Positions 1 through 6,340 of a stretch of DNA of 7,553 nt are shown one piece after another; position 1 is the stretch's first letter; every line of letters begins with the position of its first letter. The DNA is from Cytophagia bacterium (GTDB taxonomy: Bacteria; Bacteroidota; Bacteroidia; Cytophagales; Cyclobacteriaceae). A model generated the notes under the pieces. It saw only the letters and a list, made by a program, of their open reading frames with translations, did not search any database and was not told the DNA's origin. The translations under genes were made by a program, and so were the position numbers. The stretch lies in NCBI GenBank assembly GCA_013373005.1, contig JABXIP010000492.1, forward strand, positions 1-7,553, in the 5' to 3' direction.

Positions 1-352
1 AATTAAAGGTGATGACAACTACAAGGATGTCGTAGAGGCTGGAAAAGAGTTGATGGCTAAAATGACTAAGGTTGAAGAGGCGCTTTATCAGACTAAGAAT
101 GAGTCTGGTCAGGATCCGCTGAACTTCCCAATCCGCTTGAACAATAAACTAGCTGCCTTGCTAGGTGTTGCTGGTAGCGGTGAGTGGAGACCAACCAAAC
201 AGTCGGAAGATGTAAGGGTAGAATTGACAGAGCAGATTGATGCTGAGCTAGCTACTTTGAAAGGCTTAATGGAGAACGATCTTCCTGCCTTCAATAACTT
301 GGTAAAGCAAAAAGCTGTTGACTACATCGTTATTAAGAAGAGAGGTAATTAG
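1..352 (+). CDS. C-terminal end of a probable secreted BNR/sortilin-type beta-propeller protein (5' truncated)
   Basis: The reading frame is open from base 2 to a TAG at 350-352, giving about 116 C-terminal residues; the true start lies left of the window. TTG 50 and ATG 53 are internal codons, not starts, because coding sequence continues upstream of them. The fragment is helical and charged, with a segment around QDPLNFPIRLNNKLAALLG followed by a PTKQS motif. From memory, this resembles the conserved C-terminal tail of large Bacteroidota and Gemmatimonadota proteins annotated as WD40/YVTN/BNR-repeat or sortilin-like 'glycosyl hydrolase', which are exported and have unclear substrates. The propeller itself is outside the window, so function cannot be judged. 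A hairpin terminator starts 20 nt after the stop. An alternative is another protein with a helical C-terminal bundle. The coding call is secure and the family call moderate. Confidence 0.7.
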   Translation, partial: IKGDDNYKDVVEAGKELMAKMTKVEEALYQTKNESGQDPLNFPIRLNNKLAALLGVAGSGEWRPTKQSEDVRVELTEQIDAELATLKGLMENDLPAFNNLVKQKAVDYIVIKKRGN

Positions 353-371
353 GATATAACCTCAATGAAAT

Positions 372-403
372 AAAAAAGGCTTCTCATTTGAGAAGCCTTT
401 TTT
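372..403. terminator. Bidirectional intrinsic terminator between convergent genes
   Basis: A perfect 14-bp inverted repeat (372-385 and 390-403) surrounds a 4-nt ATTT loop. The GC-containing core GGCTTCTC/GAGAAGCC is flanked by six A on the left and six T on the right. The stem is therefore followed by a U tract in either direction, and it can end both the + strand gene stopping at 352 and the - strand M28 gene stopping at 422. Confidence 0.9.
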
Positions 404-421
404 ATTATGGGTTGATTTTTC

Positions 422-1960
422 TTAATCCTGACCACCTTTTCTGTTTGGCTTTCTAGGGGTAGGCCATTCTGTTGGTCTACCATTCCAAGGATTAACACCT
501 AAAACGGCCTTGTCTCTTGGGAAGAATTCTGGATCTTCACATGCCATATAAACCATGATGGCAGTAAGAATTACATTGTCCCTTACATCATCAAAAACAA
601 TCTTGTCATAAGTGTCTCTGTTGGTATGCCAAGTGTAAGTACCGTAATCCCAGCTCAATGAACTTAGGCTGAAACCAGGTGCACCGGCTGCTACAAAAGA
701 CGCATAGTCAGATCCGCCACCACCTGGGGTTCCAGGGAAGGTGGTGTTGATTTCACCTCTGATATTGCGAGGAACAGGAGCTAACCATCTGTTGATAAAT
801 TCATAAGCATGCAAGAATCCTTGACCACTGATGTTTTGAACTCTACCGGTTCCATTGTCCTGATTGAACAAGGCCTGAAGCCCCTTTACTACCTCAGGGT
901 GATCTTCTACGAAAGAGCTAGATCCGTTCAAACCTTGCTCTTCACTTCCCCAGTGACCTACTAAAATGGTTCTTTTAGGATTTGGATATACTTTCTTCAA
1001 TATTCTCATGGCTTCCATCATCACCAAAGTTCCTGTACCGTTGTCAGTAGCTCCGGTGCCACCATCCCAAGAATCGAAGTGAGCAGAAAGCATTACATAT
1101 TCATCAGGGTTTGAGCCTTTGATTTCGGCTACTGTGTTGAAAGTTGGCACTGTGCCATGATCTACATTAGTTACTTCAACTCTGATTTTTGGAATATCAC
1201 CATGCTCAACCATTCTGAAAAGCGTACCATAATCTTCCAATCCAATGTCGATGGTAGGAATAGTGCTGGTTCTGGCACCGAAGATTTTGTTTACTCCGAA
1301 ACCTCTAGACCAGTTAGACATAAGGATACCAGCAGCACCAGCTTCTTCCAAGACAGCAGGTAACTCTCTGCTGTTAGAGCCAGTAGCCTGAACTCTTCTT
1401 CCCCAGGCTGCACGAGCCTCTCTAGACTCTTCTTCCATTTTCTTAATAGACTCTTCTTTACCGAATTTCTCCCAGTTATAAGTAGGTCTGCCAGTTGGTT
1501 GAGCCATGTCGATCATCACGTATTTACCTTTTACTGTAGAAAGCCATTGCTTAAACTCAGCTTCACTTTCAACATTAGGAATTACTGTAACATCGCCTTC
1601 AACAATACCTTTAGAAGAAGGGCTCCATGCCAATTGCATAGCTTCGAGGGTTTTTACTCTTGGAGAGATAAGGTCTACGTGAGTAATTCCACGTTCCCAA
1701 CCTTTCCATTCTCCCCATTTTTCGTTTCTGGCAGAGATTCCCCAGCCATCATAACGTGCAACAGCCCAGTCGTGAGCATTTTGCATTTGTGGAGTACCAA
1801 CGAGTCTTGGTCCGTTAAGATCTAGCATTTCATAGGCCAATTGCTCCAACATGGAGTTATCATTGGCTTCTTTAACAATCTGATCTACTACATCTTGCGC
1901 AAGGGCTTGAGCAGCCACCATAACAAGGGCAGAGACCATCAATAGTAGTTTTCTTTTCAT
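422..1960 (-). CDS. Secreted M28-family zinc peptidase (Cpq/aminopeptidase-like)
   Basis: This 512-residue protein is a metallo-exopeptidase, expected to remove amino acids from peptides outside the cytoplasm. The N-terminus is a classical signal peptide (KRK, then a hydrophobic stretch, then ALA-Q with likely cleavage after residue 21). The region around 120-260 looks like the PA-type insertion seen in Cpq-like M28 enzymes (AGAAGILMSNW at 207-217). The catalytic core follows: H294 and D296 in SAHFD, bridging D306 in GATDNGTG, the E340-E341 pair in GSEEQG (general base and ligand), D368 in NQDNGTG, and H445 in TWHTNRDT. All five metal ligands and the base are present, so it should be active. 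A short Pro- and Lys/Arg-rich tail (about 488-512) follows the fold; no type IX sorting domain is seen. The gene is the last of a leftward block, 67 nt after the SnoaL-like gene, and ends at the shared terminator. Amino- versus carboxypeptidase specificity cannot be read from sequence. Confidence 0.93.
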   Translation of the reverse strand: MKRKLLLMVSALVMVAAQALAQDVVDQIVKEANDNSMLEQLAYEMLDLNGPRLVGTPQMQNAHDWAVARYDGWGISARNEKWGEWKGWERGITHVDLISPRVKTLEAMQLAWSPSSKGIVEGDVTVIPNVESEAEFKQWLSTVKGKYVMIDMAQPTGRPTYNWEKFGKEESIKKMEEESREARAAWGRRVQATGSNSRELPAVLEEAGAAGILMSNWSRGFGVNKIFGARTSTIPTIDIGLEDYGTLFRMVEHGDIPKIRVEVTNVDHGTVPTFNTVAEIKGSNPDEYVMLSAHFDSWDGGTGATDNGTGTLVMMEAMRILKKVYPNPKRTILVGHWGSEEQGLNGSSSFVEDHPEVVKGLQALFNQDNGTGRVQNISGQGFLHAYEFINRWLAPVPRNIRGEINTTFPGTPGGGGSDYASFVAAGAPGFSLSSLSWDYGTYTWHTNRDTYDKIVFDDVRDNVILTAIMVYMACEDPEFFPRDKAVLGVNPWNGRPTEWPTPRKPNRKGGQD

Positions 1961-1982
1961 ACTTGGTTAGTTTTTGAGGGAT

Positions 1983-1989
1983 GAAGATA
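1983..1989 (-). promoter_or_regulatory. Possible -7-like promoter element upstream of the M28 gene
   Basis: On the coding strand this reads TATCTTC, 22 nt before the M28 start codon. It partly fits the Bacteroidota -7 consensus TAnnTTTG. The same heptamer lies 21 nt before the start of the M14 gene. I see no well-spaced -33 TTG, so this is tentative. If real, the M28 gene has its own promoter in addition to any read-through from the SnoaL-like gene. Confidence 0.25.
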
Positions 1990-2003
1990 AATAAGTCGAC
2001 AAT

Positions 2004-2022
2004 CAATAGTGAACCAATAGTG
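2004..2022. repeat. Tandem 8-mer CAATAGTG, two copies with an 11-bp period
   Basis: CAATAGTG occurs at 2004-2011 and again at 2015-2022, separated by AAC. The copies sit in the 67-nt gap between the SnoaL-like gene and the M28 gene, upstream of the candidate -7 element. The spacing of about one helical turn would suit an activator or repressor site, but two short copies may be chance. Confidence 0.35.
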
Positions 2023-2027
2023 GAAAA

Positions 2028-2513
2028 TCAGTCTTTCCGCTTTTGTTCAAACTTGTTAAGTAAATGATTCGTCTGACCTTGAAGTTTCTTTTGGAAGACG
2101 CTTGTCCATCCAAGAATGGCTCCACTAAAACCGAGCGCTTGTTTTGCCCATTTGTGAAGGTTGAAATGGTCTGAGTGCTTAATGATTAGACCATCTTTGA
2201 ATTCAAATTTTGCATGAACCTTATTGTGAACCTTTCTTCCTGTTCTGCTGAAGGTGTAAAAAGCCTCCCAATATGCTGAGTCTTCAGTCACTTCAGAGTG
2301 AGTCACTTTGAAGTCTTGTCCTTTCTGGCTTTCGCAGAGCATATGCCACATATTCTTGGCATGTTCGCCTTTTAGTTCAACAAATGCAGGGTCTTTGAAT
2401 ACAATGTCGTCATGATAGCAAGCCACCATGGCTTCTGAATCAAGCTGGTTAAAGGCTGTGTAGAATTTGTTTATCAGTTCTTTCAATTCAGTAAAATTAT
2501 GCGTCTTGAACAA
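2028..2513 (-). CDS. SnoaL-like / NTF2-superfamily protein
   Basis: This 161-residue protein has the cone-shaped NTF2/SnoaL fold (ketosteroid isomerase-like), a pocket fold used by isomerases, hydratases and many uncharacterised proteins. Family features include an N-terminal helix (LINKFYTAFNQLDSEAM, 13-29), the YHDDIVFKDPAF segment (33-44), a WEAFYTF strand (82-88) and the terminal strand with H113 and D115 (KHSDHFNLHKWAKQALG). A basic helical tail (about 141-161) extends past the domain. No signal peptide is seen, so it is cytoplasmic. No ATG precedes the conserved first helix: the frame opens after a stop at 2532-2534 and the best start is TTG at 2511-2513, inside the last codons of the upstream VOC gene (17-nt overlap). 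This suggests translational coupling. An alternative is TTG at residue 10. The substrate is unknown. Confidence 0.85.
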   Translation of the reverse strand: MFKTHNFTELKELINKFYTAFNQLDSEAMVACYHDDIVFKDPAFVELKGEHAKNMWHMLCESQKGQDFKVTHSEVTEDSAYWEAFYTFSRTGRKVHNKVHAKFEFKDGLIIKHSDHFNLHKWAKQALGFSGAILGWTSVFQKKLQGQTNHLLNKFEQKRKD

Positions 2514-2865
2514 TAAAAATGGCGTTGTTATTCAGGTCATAAAACCCAAACTCGTGAGTTCCCCACTGAGTGTTCATTCGGAGCTTTTCGGGCTTTATGG
2601 TGCCTCGTTCTACGAATTCATCGAACCAGGGCTTTATGTCATGAACGAAGATTTTAATTACAGAACCTCCAAGAAGTGGGTCCTCTGGAGTATTGGCATG
2701 CCATTGAAGGTGAATGCAGAGTTGGTCTCTTACCACACCAGCATACATATTGTCTCCAAAGGCATATTTGAAGCCCATGTACTTCTCGAACCACTCCAAG
2801 TCACGGGCAATGTCGGTGGTAGGCAACACCGGTTCAATTCCTCTAATATTCGGATCAGTCTGCAT
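2497..2865 (-). CDS. VOC-superfamily protein (glyoxalase/bleomycin-resistance-like)
   Basis: This 122-residue single-domain cytoplasmic protein belongs to the vicinal oxygen chelate fold. The N-terminal strand EPVLPTTDIARDLEWFEKYM (11-30) leads into GFKYAF, as in bleomycin-resistance and glyoxalase-like proteins. The central strand is LCIHLQW (49-55), and the closing repeat is WGTHEFGFYDLNNNAIFIVQ (101-120), with E105 at the position of the family's conserved C-terminal acidic residue. Members either bind metal and transform small molecules or, like bleomycin-binding proteins, simply sequester ligands. The metal-site residues here are not a clear glyoxalase I set, so methylglyoxal activity should not be assumed. 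The ATG at 2863-2865 is the natural start. It is the first gene of a leftward unit with the SnoaL-like gene, and shares a divergent region with the M19 lipoprotein gene. Confidence 0.88.
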   Translation of the reverse strand: MQTDPNIRGIEPVLPTTDIARDLEWFEKYMGFKYAFGDNMYAGVVRDQLCIHLQWHANTPEDPLLGGSVIKIFVHDIKPWFDEFVERGTIKPEKLRMNTQWGTHEFGFYDLNNNAIFIVQDA

Positions 2866-3010
2866 TGTGGAATTTAAGCTTTTTATTTCGAAAGCTGCCT
2901 AAGCGAAGCGTTCAGCATGCAATGGATTTCAACCTTTGACAAAATATCATGACGTTTTTGATCTGATTTGTGCTTAGATTAAGAATTGAATTCAACCTTA
3001 AAAACTAAAA
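2866..3010. promoter_or_regulatory. Divergent intergenic region between the VOC and M19 genes
   Basis: These 145 nt must hold promoters for both the leftward VOC-SnoaL unit and the rightward M19 gene. No convincing TTG/TAnnTTTG pair is seen in either direction. Visible structure includes a 10-bp palindrome TTGAATTCAA (2986-2995) 15 nt before the M19 start, a direct repeat TTCAACCTT (2928-2936 and 2991-2999), and a short inverted repeat AGCTTT/AAAGCT (2877-2882 and 2891-2896) in the VOC leader. None can be assigned to a regulator. Confidence 0.5.
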
Positions 3011-4336
3011 ATGATGAAACGATTATTCAGTTTGGCAGCCGCTTCTTTGATCTTATGGTCTTGCGGTGGTCAGCAAAAGGAAACTGTAGATATAAGTCAG
3101 ATGACTGAAGATGAACTAATTGAATATGCTAAAGGTATTCATGAGCGAGTCATTACACTCGATACACATGACGATATCAATACTTCGAACTTTACTGAGG
3201 AGACCAACTATACACAAAGGCTTTCTTCTCAGGTAAACCTGCCGAAAATGGTAGAGGGTGGACTGGATGTAGCTTGGTTTATTGTTTATACTGGTCAAGG
3301 GGAGTTGACGGAAGAAGGATATGCTAGAGCTTATGAAAATGCTGATGACAAATTCAAGGCTATTCACAGGCTAACTGAAGAAATTGCACCAGATAAAATT
3401 GGCTTGGCCTTAACTTCTGACGATGTGAGAAAGCTTGTGGCAGAGGGTAAAAAAGTGGCAATGATTGGAGTGGAAAATGCTTACCCACTAGGGACGGACA
3501 TCAGCCGTGTGAAGGAATTTTATGATAGAGGTGCTCGCTATATGTCTTTGGCTCATAATGGACACAGCCAATTGAGTGACTCTAATACTGGTGAGAGAGA
3601 CTCAGTTTGGTTGCACAATGGATTAAGCGATTTTGGTAAAGAGGTAATTGCTGAAATGAATAAATACGGCATTATGGTAGACCTTTCTCACCCAAGCAAA
3701 GCTGCTAACATGCAAGCCATGCAGCTGTCAAAGGCTCCGGTAATTGCCTCTCACTCTTCAGCTAGAGCCGTTAATGACGTGAGCCGTAATATGGATGATG
3801 AGCAGTTGATGATGCTCAAAAAGAATGGTGGTGTTATTCAAACTGTAGCTTTCAAGAGCTATGTTAATTCCGATAAGAATAGTGCCAACTCGGCAAAATC
3901 GAATGAGATCCTTGCGGCCATTGCAGCTGAAAATGACTTCGAAATTAAATCGAGAGGAGAGATGAGAGATATGTCGCCAGAGGAAAGGGAAGCTTACTAT
4001 GAAAAATATACCGCAATAAGGGAAGCCAATGCGGACCGAATTGAGGAAGAAGTAAACTCTGTGGCTCCTCCGGTTGATGTTTCTGATTTTGCTGACCATA
4101 TCGATTACCTGGTGAATAAAATTGGCATCGAGCATGTCGGTATTAGCTCAGACTTCGATGGTGGAGGTGGTGTTGAAGGCTGGAGCGATGCTTCAGAAAC
4201 TTTCAACGTAACCCTTGAATTAGTGAGAAGAGGTTATACCGAAGAAGAAATTGGTATGATGTGGAGCGGAAACCTTTTGCGAGTTCTTGACGAGTGTCAG
4301 GAAATTGCTAAGAAGATTCAGGCAGGGGAGATGTAG
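3011..4336 (+). CDS. M19 membrane dipeptidase (renal dipeptidase family) lipoprotein
   Basis: This 441-residue zinc dipeptidase is predicted to hydrolyse dipeptides, possibly including D-residue dipeptides, at the cell envelope. The N-terminus is a lipoprotein signal: KR, a hydrophobic core, then L15-W-S-C18, so Cys18 should be lipidated. The Ser/Gly/Gln/Lys residues after the Cys give no clear surface-export signal. By comparison with human renal dipeptidase, the binuclear site is complete: H53 and D55 (DTHDDIN), bridging E155 (GVENAYP), H227 (VDLSHPSK) and H248 (IASHSSARAV). Substrate-site equivalents H182, R259 and D381 (SSDFDGGGG) are also present. A charged helical insertion at about 290-350 is longer than in the mammalian enzyme. 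Two ATGs stand in tandem (3011 and 3014); either gives the same protein bar one residue. The gene is monocistronic, with a terminator starting 17 nt after the stop. Confidence 0.95.
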   Translation: MMKRLFSLAAASLILWSCGGQQKETVDISQMTEDELIEYAKGIHERVITLDTHDDINTSNFTEETNYTQRLSSQVNLPKMVEGGLDVAWFIVYTGQGELTEEGYARAYENADDKFKAIHRLTEEIAPDKIGLALTSDDVRKLVAEGKKVAMIGVENAYPLGTDISRVKEFYDRGARYMSLAHNGHSQLSDSNTGERDSVWLHNGLSDFGKEVIAEMNKYGIMVDLSHPSKAANMQAMQLSKAPVIASHSSARAVNDVSRNMDDEQLMMLKKNGGVIQTVAFKSYVNSDKNSANSAKSNEILAAIAAENDFEIKSRGEMRDMSPEEREAYYEKYTAIREANADRIEEEVNSVAPPVDVSDFADHIDYLVNKIGIEHVGISSDFDGGGGVEGWSDASETFNVTLELVRRGYTEEEIGMMWSGNLLRVLDECQEIAKKIQAGEM

Positions 4337-4353
4337 ATTTTAGGTATAAGATA

Positions 4354-4402
4354 AACAATAAAAAAGCCACTCTTGATTATCAAGAGTGGCTTTTTTATTG
4401 TT
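4354..4402. terminator. Bidirectional intrinsic terminator with very long perfect arms
   Basis: Arms of 23 bp (4354-4376 and 4380-4402) are perfectly complementary around a 3-nt TTA loop. The GC-rich core GCCACTCTTG/CAAGAGTGGC is followed by six T on either strand and then ATTGTT. It lies between the stop of the M19 gene (4336) and the stop of the convergent M14 gene (4427), and can terminate both. Confidence 0.92.
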
Positions 4403-4426
4403 GAGTATGAGTGGTTAAAGTACCAA

Positions 4427-6340
4427 TTACTTCACTTCACCTAGCACAACTTCTTTTTCAATATAACCACCGCGGGTGGATAGAATTCTCACCTTACCTT
4501 TAGCACCATCGATACCATTCAATTTGATCTCAAAAGTGGCTTCTTTGGTTTCTCCAGAAAGTGTTCTGTCCAGGTAGATGGTTTTGTCTGAAAGGGTAGG
4601 AGAAACAATCTGCAACTTGGCATCTTCACCGCCTTTGGTCAGCTCACCGGAAAACTGCAGTTGTACACGGTCTTCCTGAACAATCTTTACCAATTGAGCT
4701 TGTTTTAAGGCAGTTGGTAGTTGGCCGGTATTCTTGAAGCGAACTTTAACCTCATAAGTGGTTCTATTCTTTTTGCTTATATCAACAGATTCAAGCTCTA
4801 TCTGTGGTAATTCCATAGCCATGGCTAGGTTGAATAATGCCTGCTTTTTCGCCCAATTTTCCAATTGCCATGGAGGCCCATTCTGGCCGAAGAACTTAGG
4901 GTGGAAACCACCGATTTCAGCTTCTCCCAAAGTCGGGTGCATAAATGGTTCCCATTCTTTAAAACCTCTACCTCCGTTTTCTTCATCATCCCATCGAAGA
5001 CCATCATAATCGTCATAAATGCCATTACCGTCATAATCTTTCATGGCACCATTATTCCAAAGCTCATCTCCGTACCAGATTGAGCCATAGTAGAAATACC
5101 CGAAATCAGGACCGTGACCAAACAATGGGCTCGGCTTCAATGGATCGCCAGTGCTAGGATTCACTTTGTAGCGTGTGGCATAGGTTTCGTAAACATCGCC
5201 AGCCCATGGGTAATTGGTAATGCTCAATCCAATGCTATCATATTTTTTATAAAGGTCCAGATCTTCAGGATACATTCTTTCTTCACTCTTGGAGGTAGAA
5301 GGAGCGCGCAAGTGCATCGGGACTCGGGTGTCCATAGAGTTCACTACGGAAATGTTTGGGTGAGTTAAAACCCACATCACGATAGATCTGGATTCTGGCT
5401 CTGAGGTTGGGTAGGCTCCGGCTCCATATTGAGTGTATCCTCTGCCGGTAGCATCTTCTCCAATATCCGGTCTCCAGTTTTCAGGATAGTTTCTATGTAA
5501 ATCCAGGCCGCCAATACCATCTTCATTGAATCGGCCGTCACCATCGTTATCAATGCCTTCAGAGTAAACAAAGTGAGTTCCACCGTTCTGAACACGTTGC
5601 ATCAGTCTGCCCTGAGGATCTCTTGGGTCGATAATATGTGTGCCTTCTTCGCCTTCTTTAGCTTTTACTCTTATCTGGTACATAATACCGTCACCGTCCA
5701 GGTCTTCTTCATCGTCTTCATCTAAAAGACCATCTCTGTCGTTGTCATGAGGGCGCACTGTACTTCTGTTACGTTGCGCGGTATGCAGGTAGAGGTTGCT
5801 GCCATCAGGGTTATTCTGAGGCCTGAGATAGATGGCTTTTGTATCGATCAGATTTGTAATTGCCTCATCGGTACCATAACTCTCCAAAAGATGCTGAGTT
5901 AACCAAAGAATGGATTCGGAACTGGTAATTTCTCCACTGTGTCTCCCTCCTTCAAAGTAGGCAGCCGGTTTATCTGTGTCTTTGCCAGTTTCCTTATTGG
6001 TAATGGTCATTTGAAGTATCGGGCGACCTTCAAAGCTTGTTCCAACCTGATACAAATCCACAATATCAGGATACTGGTCAGCCCACACTTTATACCAGTA
6101 GTACATGACATCGGCAGTGTGATAGGTGTCGAAAGTCAACTGTTTCATCGGCTCATATTGAACCTCTGGATGTCGAAACTGACGGAAAAAACTCACTCCG
6201 TGTCTTTCGCCCTTCACTGTATAAAAAGTGGTGTCCTTATCGGATTCAGGCCATGTAACAGGGTCTAACTGACGTACCTGAAAAGCATTTGCATTGAACG
6301 CAGTGCATAAAATGAGAAGTAATGGTAATAGTTTCTTCAT
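4427..6340 (-). CDS. Secreted M14-family zinc carboxypeptidase-like protein with EF-hand-like loops
   Basis: This 637-residue protein has a Sec signal peptide (KK, LLPLLLILC core, ANA-F cleavage after about residue 19). An M14 domain spans roughly 65-430. The zinc motif is H134-S-G-E137, followed by RPQNNPDG (173-180) and the DLHRNYP motif (280-286), where the usual NRN reads HRN. The probable catalytic Glu is E426 in GDELW. The third zinc-ligand position, normally a His in a YHTSGG-like motif before RPP, reads NSMDTRVPMHLRAPS (334-348), so it appears to be D337 unless H343 substitutes. Calcium-type DxDxDG loops are inserted at 199-210, 264-275 and 435-446. HPTLGEAEIGGFHPKF (468-483) is typical of large Bacteroidota M14 proteins. 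A CARDB-like beta-sandwich follows at about 512-637 (VRFKNTG). Peptidase activity is therefore plausible but not certain. The gene stands alone, convergent with M19 and divergent from the PAS gene. Confidence 0.9.
   Translation of the reverse strand: MKKLLPLLLILCTAFNANAFQVRQLDPVTWPESDKDTTFYTVKGERHGVSFFRQFRHPEVQYEPMKQLTFDTYHTADVMYYWYKVWADQYPDIVDLYQVGTSFEGRPILQMTITNKETGKDTDKPAAYFEGGRHSGEITSSESILWLTQHLLESYGTDEAITNLIDTKAIYLRPQNNPDGSNLYLHTAQRNRSTVRPHDNDRDGLLDEDDEEDLDGDGIMYQIRVKAKEGEEGTHIIDPRDPQGRLMQRVQNGGTHFVYSEGIDNDGDGRFNEDGIGGLDLHRNYPENWRPDIGEDATGRGYTQYGAGAYPTSEPESRSIVMWVLTHPNISVVNSMDTRVPMHLRAPSTSKSEERMYPEDLDLYKKYDSIGLSITNYPWAGDVYETYATRYKVNPSTGDPLKPSPLFGHGPDFGYFYYGSIWYGDELWNNGAMKDYDGNGIYDDYDGLRWDDEENGGRGFKEWEPFMHPTLGEAEIGGFHPKFFGQNGPPWQLENWAKKQALFNLAMAMELPQIELESVDISKKNRTTYEVKVRFKNTGQLPTALKQAQLVKIVQEDRVQLQFSGELTKGGEDAKLQIVSPTLSDKTIYLDRTLSGETKEATFEIKLNGIDGAKGKVRILSTRGGYIEKEVVLGEVK

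Noticed and set aside
1157..1825. Open + strand frames of 68 and 108 codons inside the M28 gene
   Set aside because: They lie wholly antisense to a gene with intact catalytic motifs and a signal peptide, and their translations show no recognisable domain.
2877..2896. AGCTTT/AAAGCT inverted repeat in the VOC leader as a riboswitch or attenuator
   Set aside because: A 6-bp AT-rich stem with an 8-nt loop and no further conserved structure is too weak to call.
2467..2902. Open + strand frames of 136 and 62 codons opposite the VOC gene
   Set aside because: They overlap the VOC gene in antisense, and the protein-like signal is clearly on the - strand (complete VOC domain).
3758..4135. 125-codon - strand frame inside the M19 gene
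   Set aside because: It is antisense to the well-conserved dipeptidase core and has no recognisable features of its own.
5296..5341. Frameshift in the M14 gene as the explanation for the missing zinc-ligand His
   Set aside because: A shifted frame gives YGHPSPDAL, which does not match the family motif, and the annotated frame resumes the expected LR.PS segment directly; no indel is needed.
4427..6340. Lipoprotein signal in the M14 protein (Cys12 in LLLILC)
   Set aside because: The residue before the Cys is Leu rather than Gly, Ala or Ser, while a good signal peptidase I site (ANA-F) follows.
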